From positions 27,434,569 through 27,498,568 of the forward strand of contig CM043871.1 in NCBI GenBank assembly GCA_023846275.1: 64,000 bases of DNA, read 5' to 3'. Under the pieces are notes generated by a model, which saw only the letters and a list, made by a program, of their open reading frames with translations, ran no database searches and had not been told where the DNA came from. Each line of letters begins with the position of its first letter. The first letter of the stretch is position 1. This stretch comes from Vanilla planifolia (Eukaryota; Streptophyta; Magnoliopsida; Asparagales; Orchidaceae). Below, piece after piece: positions 11,418 to 24,040 of the stretch. A program made the position numbers and the translations under genes.

Positions 11418-12214
11418 GTCTCCCATTGGATTGTCAAACCTAGCTATTCCTCAGCCAGACCATGGGTATTGGCTTCACATGATTTAGTTCTTTATTGTTA
11501 CAATTGTGTGGTGTATTAGTTCATTATTGGATTTATATCACTGGCAGGTGCAGGTTTTGCTTTTAATCTCTACAAAGAAATATTGTGCTAAAACAATTGA
11601 ACGTCACCATCTCTAGCAAACCAAAAATCCATAGGAAAAACCCTAGAACTCACAATGATGGTAACAAAGCATTATAAAATGATTACAACCTGAAAGCTTC
11701 TTTTAAAAAACTCTATAATCTACATGTTTCTTTAAATGATATTGATCTAAGGAAAAAGGTTAGTAAATATTCCTCAAATCTTTAGTGAAATCAAATCAAG
11801 ACACTCAATCTCCTTAAAACCACTTTTCTGAAATCATGCCTTAAATTACCACATATTTGGACATTGTTAAGTATGATTTTGCCAACTGTATATTATAGTT
11901 CTGAACCATGTTTTACAGTTTATTTAACCACAATAACATAAGGATGCCACTTGATCAACATAACTAATGATTCAAACTAAGTTCCAAAGATACAAGTAAC
12001 ATGAAAATAAGATAATCATCACTCAATCCGTGGCAAATGATGAATAAGGATCTGGCCTAAGATGTGCTAAACAACTAGACAAAGTTATAGAGTCTCTAAA
12101 GAGATCCCCACCAACTGTTTATAAAGTGATAAACCACAAGCTTATCCATAAGGGTATAACGTAATTAACTTGACAATGTAGCTCTGTGCAAGAAGATAAT
12201 GTAACAAAAGCTTA
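11418..12214. other. Region downstream of FtsJ gene, no last exon found
   Basis: I read the minus strand here for the missing C-terminal exon of the methyltransferase (family pattern W-L-R-P-x-A-T-R then S-R-E-x-Y) and did not find it. The first ~50 bases after the copia element (GTCTCCCATTGG and following) resemble the opening of other plant LTRs, so the copia may have landed inside an older element. Otherwise this is plain AT-rich sequence. Confidence 0.4.
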
Positions 12215-14417
12215 TCATTGCAGGGGTAAATAACCTTCAGTATCTTCACTCTCTAGAAGCTTGATCACAATATTACCCCTGCGTTGAAGAACACCAGTCT
12301 CATTGATGCTGTCTTCTACATTCCCAAGAAACCCTGCATTATTTTTGCTTGAGGCATTGCCAAGTGCCAATGATAATGCCCTTTTACCCAGTTCACATGA
12401 CAAAGTGGCATCTTTTGTTGTTATTCCCGAAATTAAGGGACACATATCAGAGAGTATAACAGAGAATCCTAAGCCCTGCACAAGAATTTTAATTTAAAAA
12501 TGTACTGCTGTAAGTTTAAAACAAAATTCAGGTATAACAAATCAAATGCCCAAGCTACCAGGATAAACAAGGAATGGGCATTAAAAAGAAAACACTGTTT
12601 TGCTCCAGATGAAAATTTGCTCATTGTTAGAGTATACAATAATAGAATAAAATATGCTACAATCAGGAGTCAGTTCATGGAGAAAATCAGTGAATGGTAA
12701 AAAATAACATAGCAAATGCTAAGATTTTATGGAAATTTAGCAACGAGGAAGCAAGGCCAACCCACATTTCCACCAAAGCCAGTTCCACAAAACAGCAAAT
12801 TCTTAAAAATTGAGAAATTGAAAAAAAAAAAAAAAAAAGAATCAGTAGTAGAGAAAAAAACACACAAATAGGAGAACAACAACTTTTGGAAAAACCCTTC
12901 ATATATGAAGGAAAAAAGCAAAAGCGAACAAGATAATGATTCTCTACTGAAAAGGATGTCTCCAAATAGGGCTGCAAATGATTCATCCAACTCCTGTATA
13001 GGTAAAAACATGTTTCAATGATGACTAGCAGGTCTCTCAAATCATCACATCTGAGGTTACCACACCTTTTCATCATCCTAACCCAACTTTTGTCACTATC
13101 TTCTGATACTTTCCTGGCAGCTTAGACCCAGAAGGCTGTATCATGTTTTATTGCAACTGTCAAATACATGTTTTTGGCAAAATCAATGAATTTTGTTTTG
13201 TTTTCCACATTAGCTAGGTCTACATGCTCAAAAAACACATGCAAAAGGTTTCAGCTTAAAGGGAGCAGTGTCTTCTATGCACGTTACTCTTTAGTAGCAA
13301 CGAGCATATTTTGATACTACCGAGGCATTGTTTAAAATCCCTTATAAGGTCCAGAAAAAATAAAGTAAAAATGTAGAAACATGAGGGGGGAACAAGGAAA
13401 AGCAAACAGTGATAAACTAAACAATAAACTTCACACTATAAATCATCATTATAGATATGAGAAAAAAAAAAGAAAAAACTGCTCAAATTGGTAGCAAAAA
13501 TCAATAAAAAAATAAATCAAATGCTTATTTCACACTCAATATTGCTCATGCATAATAGAAAACTTCATGGATGAAAAACATGTAACTGATCCGTAGGCAG
13601 AGCAATCAACAAAATAAATTCTTCAAACAACCATACTTTTTAACATATGTAGACTTCCAGTTCTAACATTCTCAGAATGTTCAGGTAAAAAAAAAAAATA
13701 GCACTAATAGAAACAAACAAGGAACCTGGGGAGAGAAGGCCCTGGCCTGAACCATCCTTAGATTCATAACATCAGCACAAACGGTTTTAACTCTTGAATC
13801 ACAATGGTGAGATGGAACATTCACCTTCTGCACCGAATTAAAACATGATAGATCCAGCTAAATTACAAAATTGAAGCACCAATAGATGTACTCGTACCAA
13901 TATGTATTAGCTTATGTTTGCTGCCTCCACGTTCAAAACTCTATACTAGACAAAAACATAAGACACACCTTCAGATCAACACCCACTACTGCCCCACCCT
14001 TCTCCAGCGGACCCAAGCTTTGACATGCAACCTAAGAACAGCCAGAATACACGCTATCACAAGCATCCAACAAATTTTTTTCAATTTTTTTTCCAATAAC
14101 CCAAACAGAGTAATATCAATGAATTGAAATCAAAACCAAATCTTTCTGTTTCAAATAAAAACCAAGGATTACCTGAAGCCAAGCTCCCGGAGCACACCCT
14201 AGATCGAGAACAGAATCCCCAGCGCCTATCAGTTTGAATTGTTTCTGCATCTGAAGAAGCTGCAAGTTCAATAGCAGGGTCGTCAACCTTCTGAAGAGGA
14301 CAGTTAAGCCTTCAATCAAAATAACACTACAATGAGAACCTTAAACGCTGATCTAGCAACGTAGCCGAGGCGTTGCGCCTCTCTGCAGTAGAAATCCTGC
14401 AACCCAGCTCCACTCAT
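12215..14417 (-). CDS. FtsJ/RrmJ-family 2'-O-ribose RNA methyltransferase, possibly lacking its C-terminus
   Basis: SAM-dependent enzymes of this family methylate the 2'-OH of rRNA or tRNA. Exons on the minus strand: 14417-14340, 14259-14173, 14031-13969, 13827-13726 and 12475-12215, all phase 0 with GT-AG introns, giving 196 residues. The start MSGAGLQDFYCREAQRLGY is the family N-terminus. Visible elements: RSAFK with catalytic Lys26; SAM-binding DLGCAPGAW at 45-53; acidic VVGVD near 74; S-D-M-C-P with catalytic Asp120; and N-I-V-I-K with catalytic Lys182. The fourth catalytic residue, a Glu near the C-terminus (S-R-E-x-Y in relatives), is absent. The frame ends 14 residues after Lys182 at GYLPLQ. 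A possible donor (GAAG|GTTATT) lies just before this end, so a further exon may exist, but I did not find it in 11418-12214. Length is a little under bacterial RrmJ (~209). A mitochondrial or plastid MRM2-like role is possible, but no targeting peptide is clear. Confidence 0.85.
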
Positions 14418-14454
14418 TCCCAATTCCCTTGAGTTAGTTCATCGCGTTTCCCAA

Positions 14455-14463
14455 AAACCCTAA
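14455..14463 (-). promoter_or_regulatory. Telo-box-like element upstream of the FtsJ gene
   Basis: AAACCCTAA on the plus strand, about 40 bases before the methyltransferase start codon. Telo-boxes are common near the transcription start of plant translation and ribosome-biogenesis genes, which fits an rRNA or tRNA methyltransferase. The match is exact but short, so its role is inferred. Confidence 0.45.
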
Positions 14464-17400
14464 GCCCAAGGATTCCGACAAATCTTAAAATGACTATCAC
14501 TGTTTCAAATGTTATTAGCATTTATCAATAATTTTTAATAACAAATGAATTAAAAAAAAAAAGCAGGTTTAAAAATATTACTTAAAAAATATGAAAAAAA
14601 AATGTTTTACGTAAGTCTAAATTAAGTATTGATGAATTTCTTTTGTTAAACAGAAATTATTTTATAAAAAAAATCCAAAAAAGTGGTTTTAAGGATGATA
14701 TGCAAACAAAGTTTTGGTTCTGTTAATATTTTATAATTTTAAATATAATTTTAGTTTGTTTAGCTTTAGATGATTTTAAAAACTATATTTTATTTTCTGG
14801 AATTTTAATCCAACAAAGTTATTAGATACATTTCATAGAATTATATATGAAAATATGGAATCTTATGAGAATAATTTTAATGGGGTTCATTGGAATCTAA
14901 CATATTTGTTTAATTATTTAATACGATATAAGAGATATTTAGTTTAGTATTTTTAGAATAATATTAAAATTTTAATATTATATGTTTATGTTATTTAGAT
15001 ATTAGTATTATCTAAATCTATTTATACATTTTTATTATTTGGACTATTTAATATTTTCATCTTATATTTATTATTAATATGACTAACAAGTAAATATTAT
15101 TCAAATTTAAATGATATCAAAATATTATTTTTTTGTGACAAAATAATAAATTTTGATAATATTAATTAGTAAAATGAAATAATATATTTAATATTTTTAA
15201 CTAACATCATATTACAAAATAATATTGTCAAACAAATCATCCCTTTAATCAATATATCTATTGACAAATTATATTCAAACTAATTCATACAAGGTTTTAG
15301 ACAACATAAATAATTTTACTCAATGGATACAATAATATACATGATTATGGTCTTATTTTTGTGCCACTTGAATTAAATTTTGTTTCAATTTTCTTTTATA
15401 AGTTTGATTTTTATTAAAAAATCAACAAAACTCTATTTTGACTCAATAAATGTTTTTCAAAACTTTTTTAAATCTCTTATATATACATCTTTTCTTCATT
15501 AACTTATTATCAAACAAAGTCATTAATTGTTTATTGAGACATTATAACTTGATCATTTACAATTTTTTAAGCTTTCAACTTTCACAAAATATGATTCAAA
15601 CATAATTTTGAAAATGGGTTCATAAAGTTGTTACAAATATTGTATCACACAAACATAAACATTAAAAAAAAGAAAGACTAATTTTAAGTGAAATAAAAAA
15701 ATGCAACTTTTGCACATGATATGGTTTTTGTCTTATCGTGAGATCCTTGAGTTCAATAACAAATCACAAGTTAATGTTTTTTTTTTAGGGGGGAGCAAAA
15801 TATTACTAAGATTTTCTCACTTTTAAGATTGAACATCACAACAACTCGAAAATGTATAAACTAATTCTTTGAAGCAAAGTGTACAAGGTTATATATATAA
15901 GAACAAAAGATAACAAGTTGTTAAATGTTAAGTTAAAAGCTAAAACTATGCATCTTACGTGATAAGACATACCCAAAATTAACTTATAAATGTGAAATTA
16001 ATTAAAATGACAATTTCAATTAGACATGTTCCAAGATATCATGGAACAGAGTTTGAAAATTTGAAAATAGAAAAATTAGAAAAAAAAAATATGATATAAA
16101 AATACGACAAACTAACAAACTATAGTTCACAAAATGAGTAACAAGAGTAATATTTTAAAATTGTTAAAAAGAACAAAATATTTATTATAGAATTAAATGC
16201 TTGCTAAAACACAAATGACACATCTAAAAATTTAAAGAATAAGTAGTTCATTATGCTCTAAAATGCAAAATGTCACTTCAAGTATGTCATTGCAATCTTA
16301 TGACATATATTGTCAAATATTTTTATGATTTAATAATTTTTTATACATTAAATTATCTTATAATGTGTTTCATTAATTATAAAATTTTGATATTTTTTTG
16401 AAGCTCTTAAAATCATCCAAATTGAAATTTAAATTAAGAAGCCAAAACTAAAATAAAAACTAAAAATTTAATCACTTACATAACTCATCATTAATAGACA
16501 TTAGAGTTGTTGAATCTCCGCAAGCCAGACAAAGATTAATTGACCTCACTATTTATCATTTTTTTCAGAAGTTAATATTTAAGAAATCAAATATTATATG
16601 TAATAACATAATCCAAAAAATATGATACAAAATTAGTAAAATAATATATTTTTTAATTCATATAAATATTTGATTATTTCTAATCAAGTAAGTCCTCATC
16701 AACTTTTAAATACGATAAGAGAAATCATAATTAGATTTTGATGGGTATTCTAAAGATAACTTTGATCGATACTTTATTTGTCATTAACTAATCACGAGAA
16801 ATTAGACCTAACAAACAATATGTCTCTCTCAAATTCTTTTGATTTTAAATATTTTAACGATATATTGCCGCTTCAATTATTGAAATTTTCATAACTAAGA
16901 TTATTAATAAAATAATCAGATGGTCTTTTTTTAATACGAATAAATAATTTTAATGGAAAACAGCTTGTTCCATCTGAAAGCCAATTGTCATCATTGCCGA
17001 ACTAATCCTATGGGTAACATCCTTCCTTTATTGGTCAGAAGGCCTCATCGGACAGTCATCATGGTGCCACGATATGCACACGCCGCGTCACCAATCTATA
17101 ATTTCGACCAAATAAATCTTTCATGCGTGTACTCCACTGCCCAAATTATTGGTGGTTGCCAGCACATCTCCGCCAGCTCATCTCTTTTTCGTGTTACGGT
17201 GTCGTACCTAAAAGACCAAATTAGCCATGGCTTCCGGTGAGACGTGTTCGCATTCGATTTGTTTTAGCTTTCCCTTCTGTTTGTCTAAGCGGTTGGAATC
17301 GCTCTTCACATTTCTTTCTCCCATTTAAAAAAGCAGTTAAATTGTAATTTTAAGCATATTTTATCAAATAAAAGTTTTTTAAAACATTTTTTCGAATTTC

Positions 17401-18398
17401 TTTCCATACTACTTTTCAAATCAGAAAAGTCACAATAATTGTTCGATACGTAAAAGAAATATTTAACAAAATAAGAACTATTACCCAAAAACATAAATAA
17501 TTTCGTTTGGTTGAGTATTTTAATTTAAAAAGATAAATACATCCCTACATATTAACTACATTAAAGGCATAATAATTCATTCGACTATTGACAAATGAGT
17601 AGTTCTTCATTTACATCAAGCCAGCTGTTATATTAAACTATTATAAATAATACAATTAACAAATTCTCGTAAGTTGGAATCAAGAGGATTCCTTCATTCC
17701 TTTTTGGGTTTTGCAATAATAAATTTAAAATTCTAATTTATTATGGTCAGAAAGGAATTAATAATTGTGGTATTTCAATTTTTAGTCTGTCACAGTTATT
17801 TGCAATATTTAAAAAATATATAAGGACATCCTCAATGCTTAATATCTATACGTCACGAAAGCTATTGATAATGACAAACATGTGGGAGATTTTTTCAAGA
17901 AAAGCTTCATCTGAATTATATAAAGTCATATTTAATTAAATAAAAAAGTATTTGGCAAAATATCTAAGGCAGATGAATATCTTACATAAAATGGTGTCAT
18001 GTTATGCAAATAATACGTGCGGCTATTATAAAACTATAGTTTAAATATCAATTATTTGAAATTTTTGTGGCAAATACACATTTTGCAGCACCACAATTAT
18101 TGGATGTGTTTGGCTTTTATTTATATAATTATTATATTAAAAAAGTATTGTTAAAATCATTTTAATATATTTATATTTTCTTTCAAGCACTCTGTATTAA
18201 TATTAATTACTTTATTTTATTTTTTGAGAAATCATGGCATCTAATTTCCAGCTTATGAACTCCTTGGATTCCTGCAGAAAACCAAGGCATACCTGACACG
18301 TGTGAGGCACGTGCCTAAGCCAACCTGTAATTAGTTAATTTTCCTAAATCCTAATCCCGTCACCTTGTTCGTGAGCAAAACGGCCTTTGGGTGTAGGG
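14464..18398. other. AT-rich intergenic region, no gene recognised
   Basis: Very AT-rich with homopolymer runs and no long open frame. One more GC-balanced island at about 16953-17300 carries a 95-codon plus-strand open frame with no recognisable domain and no splice partner. It could be a decayed gene piece or a regulatory block. I saw no terminal repeats or transposase here. Confidence 0.5.
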
Positions 18399-18407
18399 TT
18401 ATTTAAA
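18399..18407 (+). promoter_or_regulatory. Possible TATA element of the HAD gene
   Basis: TTATTTAAA about 250 bases before the start codon, followed by a pyrimidine-rich leader. Position and direction fit the gene at 18658, but the start of transcription is not shown by sequence. Confidence 0.4.
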
Positions 18408-18430
18408 CCCCCTCGTTGCTACCAAATTTC

Positions 18431-18470
18431 TTCCCCTTCTCCTTCTCCTCTCTCTCTCTCTCTCTTCTCC
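18431..18470 (+). repeat. CT microsatellite in the leader of the HAD gene
   Basis: An almost pure pyrimidine run dominated by (CT)n, about 190 bases before the start codon. CT-rich leaders (Y-patches) are frequent just downstream of plant transcription starts. The repeat is also likely to be length-variable. Confidence 0.75.
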
Positions 18471-18657
18471 GTCCGAACCGGTTCGGGTCATCTCCTCGGC
18501 ATTTGTCCTCGAAGGACTTCGCCTTCCTAACCTAGCAGGTTCCCACAAAGAACTTCCTCGCGCATCCTTCCCTTAGAATAGAACATTTAACCATCTTTAA
18601 TAATAAAAAAAATTAAACTTCAACGGCATGACTTGTTTCTGAAGGTTTTTCTTCCAA

Positions 18658-19944
18658 ATGGCTTACGAGGATATGTATCTCAAGGACCAGAGGCCAAAGG
18701 TCGACTGCTTGGTCTTTGGTATGCGCTTCTACATGTGTATTGCTTCAATAAAGTTTGCTGTTTGTAGCTTATTTGTTTCATTTTGTGAAGACCTGGACGA
18801 TACTTTATACCCCGTGAGCTCCGGTATAGCAGCGGAGGTTCTGAAGAACATTCATGGTAAGTTACATTTGCAAGTCTCATGCCTCCAATTCCCGCTTATC
18901 TAAGCTGATTTGTCGTTAGGCTACATGGTGGAGAAGCTTGGGATTGAGAAAGGGAAGGTTTCAGATGTAAGCAACCTGCTTTACAGAAACTATGGGACTA
19001 CAATGGCTGGATTAAGGGTATCTGATTTCATTAAGCTCTTCCTCGTTCCTTTGTCATATACCTAACTCGTTTTGTTAATGTGATTTCTCCTGCAGGCAAT
19101 GGGCTATTCCTTTGACTACGACGATTACCACAGGTTTTAACGACTTCTAATCTTTTCCCTGTCCCGAGTTACCCTTCCTAACATGGCCAAACATGCAGCT
19201 TTGTGCATGGGAGATTACCTTATGAGAAGCTGAAGACTGATCCCGTCCTTAGACATCTCCTGCTTAGTTTGCCAATCCGGAAAGTAGTAGGTCTCCTGCA
19301 CCGTTTAAACCCAGAAAAGAACGTTAAATACCTGCCAAGATTATAACCAACTTTAGTCTGTGGATGTACAGATATTTACCAACGCAGATAAGGTTCATGC
19401 GGCCAAGGTACTGAGCAGGCTTGGATTGGAGGATTGCTTCGAGGGAATCATCTGCTTTGAGACTCTTAACGAAGGCAGCGGCGGATTGTTCGCCGCCCCC
19501 ATTCTCTGCAAGCCTTCGGAGTTCGCCATGGAGCACGCGCTCCGACTGGCCAACATCGCGCCTCAAAGAGCTGTAAGCATCATACAGGATGATGGTAATC
19601 CCGAGTGTAGAATGCTTGGTTTGTTTTGATGGTAGTTGTTCTCAGGTCTTCTTGGACGACAGCGTGCGCAACATCCAGGCGGGCAAAAGCATCGGCCTGA
19701 GAACGGTTTTGGTGAGGAAGGATATTTCTTTCTTATGTCCTGCGTCTTATGCTGCTGTGGTATCATAAAAGTTTCTGGGATGGTGCAGGTGGGCTCGTCG
19801 TGCAGGGTTAAGGGTGCAGATCATGTTTTGGAGAGCATCCACAATCTGAGAGAGGCACTTCCGGAGCTTTGGGAGGAGGCTGAGAAAGCAGAAGATGTGC
19901 GATTCCAGAGCAAGGTGGCCATGGAAGCGTCTGTCATTGCCTAA
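18658..19944 (+). CDS. HAD-superfamily hydrolase, plant pyrimidine 5'-nucleotidase-like (SDT1 type)
   Basis: Eight exons: 18658-18718, 18791-18856, 18920-19017, 19096-19133, 19199-19286, 19372-19572, 19646-19711 and 19789-19944, all GT-AG and in phase, giving 257 residues, normal for the family. HAD phosphatases transfer phosphate through an Asp nucleophile. All four motifs are present: F-D-L-D-D-T-L-Y-P (Asp21 nucleophile, Asp23 acid/base), I-F-T-N-A-D (Thr120), Lys164 in C-K-P-S-E-F, and F-L-D-D-S (Asp188, Asp189). The small cap region lies between motifs I and II. The split codon at the first junction rebuilds Asp21, which supports that splice site. The closest described relatives are SDT1-type pyrimidine 5'-nucleotidases acting on UMP or CMP, but substrate cannot be read from sequence. 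No signal peptide or membrane segment is seen, so a cytosolic enzyme is likely. A potential AATAAA lies about 120 bases after the stop. Confidence 0.92.
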
Positions 19945-20061
19945 CTGTGGGTTAATTCAGATGGCCATTTGTGTTGGGTTAGTTGATAATAGTTCAGGGG
20001 AAGGGGGAAGAATTTGATCAGGACATTGTTAGCCTACAGTTCTTCTGATTACATATATAGT

Positions 20062-20067
20062 AATAAA
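20062..20067 (+). terminator. Candidate polyadenylation signal of the HAD gene
   Basis: AATAAA 118 bases after the stop codon, at a normal distance for a plant 3' UTR. It is one of few exact matches near the gene end. Confidence 0.45.
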
Positions 20068-20151
20068 AAAAATTGGTAGAAAATTTTCTCTGCTCATGTG
20101 CATCTTTCTTGTGTTCAACTCTACTCTGTTACATCTCCCTAAACATCATTG

Positions 20152-20155
<4 letters not shown>

Positions 20156-20183
<28 letters not shown>
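20156..20183 (+). repeat. Poly(A) tract
   Basis: 28 consecutive A. It lies about 210 bases after the HAD stop codon. It could be a simple repeat or the tail of a retroposed sequence. I saw no clear target duplication around it. Confidence 0.8.
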
Positions 20184-20184
<1 letters not shown>

Positions 20185-23100
20185 AAAACAATTATGAACT
20201 GCAATTTTAAGTATTCAAAATTCACAGTTGTTAAATGTCTCCCAGAACATTCTTTCCCGGCTCCAATCTGCCTCTTTCTCAAGTTCAGCGAGAGAACAAT
20301 TAAACATCTCCCATTGTTTTTTATGACATTAATTTGGCCTACACAAATAGAGCTAGATTTGAAGGTTACAGAAGTTTTTGCAAATCAGCCAACTTAACTT
20401 GATCAAATATGAATGGCAAAACAATTTATTCAATATGTGGGAACAAATAAATGTACGTAAGAAAAATTGAAAGGAAGATGACACAAAAGGAATTTGAATT
20501 GCAGAAATTGAATGATAAATGACCCAGAATAAGAAAAAAAAAAGAGATCTGTCAATCAATTTTTTTTTCTTCTCTAATAAAAACAAGGAAAAGAACATCA
20601 ACATAAGAAAAAATCAACCTTTATATTGATATGGATATACCACACGCAACATTTATGGTTCAATTATTCAGAAGTGTAGAGAAAAAGAAAAGCCAGCATT
20701 ATTAGACAAAATGACATAAAGTTAACAAAATGTGTCCAATTGGTATAAGCTAAGGTTCCCAAAGCACTTGCCTCACATCAAAGCACAGTGTAACTGGGTG
20801 GCAACTTGCCTCACTTAAGGAAATAAAGTGCCATTGCCTTGATTGAGGCCAACAGCAATCCCACCAATCCAAAAACAATAGGGCAGCTTTACAAGTCTTT
20901 CTTTGACATCCATACCTACTGAAATCAACATTTGGAAGTAAAATATTACTTAGTTACATTCTCATGAACAGCACCAAACATGCAGCCATCTCAATCCCTC
21001 TCTCTTTCCCAATCATTTTGGAGCAATTTTTCATAACATCAACTAATATTTATCGCTATTTTCTGAGGTAAAACAGAAAGATCTTAATCACTTCATCAAA
21101 CTAATTCTTGATGCCATGCTACTCCAACAATTCCTGGAATATGTTTATTTGAGAATTGATGTTTCTTATGTTTTAACCATAAATTTTGGCAACATTACTT
21201 TATCGTTGCTTCTGTTTCATAGTATACGCCCCAGCCAATTCAATCTTTCATGCTCTTTACCAGGTCTCATAACTCACATGTAGAACCAAATTGCAGATCA
21301 TGTTCATGGTTCTTCTATTAATAACACTACGCATGTTTGGCCTCACAACTCGCTTCTTGAACGAGATGGCAGATCATGGTTGAATACTGTTTGGTCTTCC
21401 TGGCAATAATTTTTTGAAATGTTCCCATAAGACTAAGGTATTTCAGTAGATAAGCTAGTATAGGATACCCGGTCATTCTAAAGGGGAGAGTAGAATATGA
21501 ACAACAATTTTAACTGATTTATCTGATGCTTTTACTGATGCTGGAAAGATATTGTTGAATCTTTTGACACTGGCGATACTATGGCTTCTCCAAAATCTGC
21601 TAATACCATGTCTGCTTTGCCAAGTTCCTTACTCTGGTTGCAACAGGATTGGAGCATTCCAGAGATGACACTTGCAAACAACACCATCGTGGATAATGAT
21701 GGAGGTTAAGAAAAGTATGATGTTGTCTGGAAAGGAAGGGCTACCTCCAATGCCAAATCAATCTTAATAGAGGATCTTGAAGACCTTGATGCCTAATTGT
21801 TGAATTACTTTATGTTTGAGCACTCGTTGCAGACGAGTGTTTCCAAGAAAAGATGAGTGTTCCTAAGATGAGAAGAAATGACAGTATACCACAAGGATAA
21901 GCTGAAGATAATAATGCATGCAGTGCAAGGAACAGAGGAAATGATATAATTTGGGTCAAATTGCTCATGATTACTCAAGACTGTTTGATGTGCTCATAAA
22001 ACTGCTGAGGGAGCTCATCAATCCAACCAAAATAGAAAAACAAAAATTTTTCCTAGCAATAATCTGACCTTTGTCAACTTGCAGTGTGGTTTCTTCTAAC
22101 CTCCTGAGGCAGTTCTCAAATTGACCAGTGGTTCATTCAAAAAGCTCAGAAATTTTGTTTTTGAATTTTCGTTGTTTTTATTGATCAACTTAATTTAGTA
22201 TGAAATCCTTTAGATTTATCATATGCGCTAGATGTTAAGCACAAAGGAGCTCTAAACTTATAGGAGAATTCTTTAATAACCATCCTAAATGTTTAGATTT
22301 CCACATACTATGATATTTCTCCTTTTGCTATTCAAATAATGAGAGTTTAGTTTATCTACAAGGATAGGACCACATCCACTGAAGGAATGCATCAACAACA
22401 AGGCTTGAGCGAGTCACAGAGTGGAACAACCCTTGGTTTTAGTTTGGGTAACTTGATTATCTCATGCCTCTTTTTTCCTTTGAAAGCTTGACTTAAATGA
22501 CCAATGAAACCAACATTTCAAAAGTAGAGACAAAACAAGATCTGGTCATTGGAGAGGATCTAATTCCAGTATTATGCGCTGTAAATATCCACTCTCACTT
22601 GCAGAAAAATTCAAATTTCCAAAATGCATTTAGGATGATGAATCCTTCGCACCATGTTCAACTACCACACCAGAAACTGAAGGGAGAAGAACATGCTTCT
22701 CCCTCTTCAGAAACCCAAAACAAGGAAATAATACTGATCGTCCGATCTGGATAGCAATAGAAAAACTTGATGAAACTGAGAGTTAGAAGAATCATAATGG
22801 ACCAATATGGTTCTAGAAGATAAACAATTTGAGTTGTAAATGTCTAATACAAAAAGAAATTGCTTCAAAAATAATTTACAAAAATGTTATAAGAATCCAT
22901 AGTTCCAAACACTGCCAAATATCATCCTCATTACAATAACAAAAAAATAGTTATGGAAGGCATTCTTAATCATATATTTGCATCATTTAAAGAGCACTTG
23001 ATGTTATTAGTGGCAGATTTTCATCTTTCTGCAGACTTACTTGAACTTAAAATGAAGTAGGATCGTCATCCATGGTTTATAATCTTCATCTCTTGATGTA

Positions 23101-24040
23101 TTAGAGGCATGAATTGTGGTTACTAGTGAGACTTTATATAACTCAGTAGATAAATAAACAAATCAATAACATACAAAAATAGATATAACATAAGAAAACA
23201 ATATATAAACAACACATAACAATATAATAACTAATAATCATAATATGAAAGAGTAAAAAACATAACAAGAGTGATCAAATAATAACCAACAACTATTAAA
23301 AAAATATATGGTTATATTTTTACATTTGTTAGTTTCTTTTCAATTCTCCATATATTAAATTTCATAAGATCTAATTTTTTTCATTCAATAATAATTATAA
23401 TTTATATCCAAATGATCTTCAATTAATATTCATTCATAAAAATATGTCATATAGATCTATACCTAATCAACTACTAGTGGTACATCAAATATCAATCAGG
23501 TATGACTTTCGAAGCAATACTTGGGTGATCATATATAAAGTATTAGTGACATATCCAATGAGATCATGGTGTCAAATAAGATATGACCTCTTAACTTATA
23601 TTTAATCATATAAATTAAAGATAATATTTCAAGAAAAACTATTTTTATTATTTCAATTACATTTCTGACACAATATTTTATATATATGTTTTCATTTATG
23701 CTTATTCTACACTCAAACTAAGTAAATAAAATATTCATTGTGACATGTTACTCATAAACCAATATAATATATGTAATTTTCATGCCAATAACCATGTCAT
23801 ATATCCAAATAAATAATAAAAAATAACATATGTAATAAACCAATTTAAGAATAACTAACAAATTAGTTTAATATTATATTTACATCACTATTTTCAAGTT
23901 TATATATATAAATCTAAGAAATTTTATTTTTCATACTACTTATCTTCTTAATTTTTTATAATATCATTTTTGTACATAAATTATTAATTTTTTTTAAAAC
24001 ATATAAATAACATATATATTATCAACCATAAAACTCTAAA
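20184..24040. other. Intergenic, no gene recognised
   Basis: The left half (20600-22800) has more balanced base composition and short open frames, for example 22497-22754 on the plus strand, without a recognisable domain. The right half (23100-24040) is extremely AT-rich. Nothing here could be tied to the neighbouring HAD gene or to a transposon family. Confidence 0.45.
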
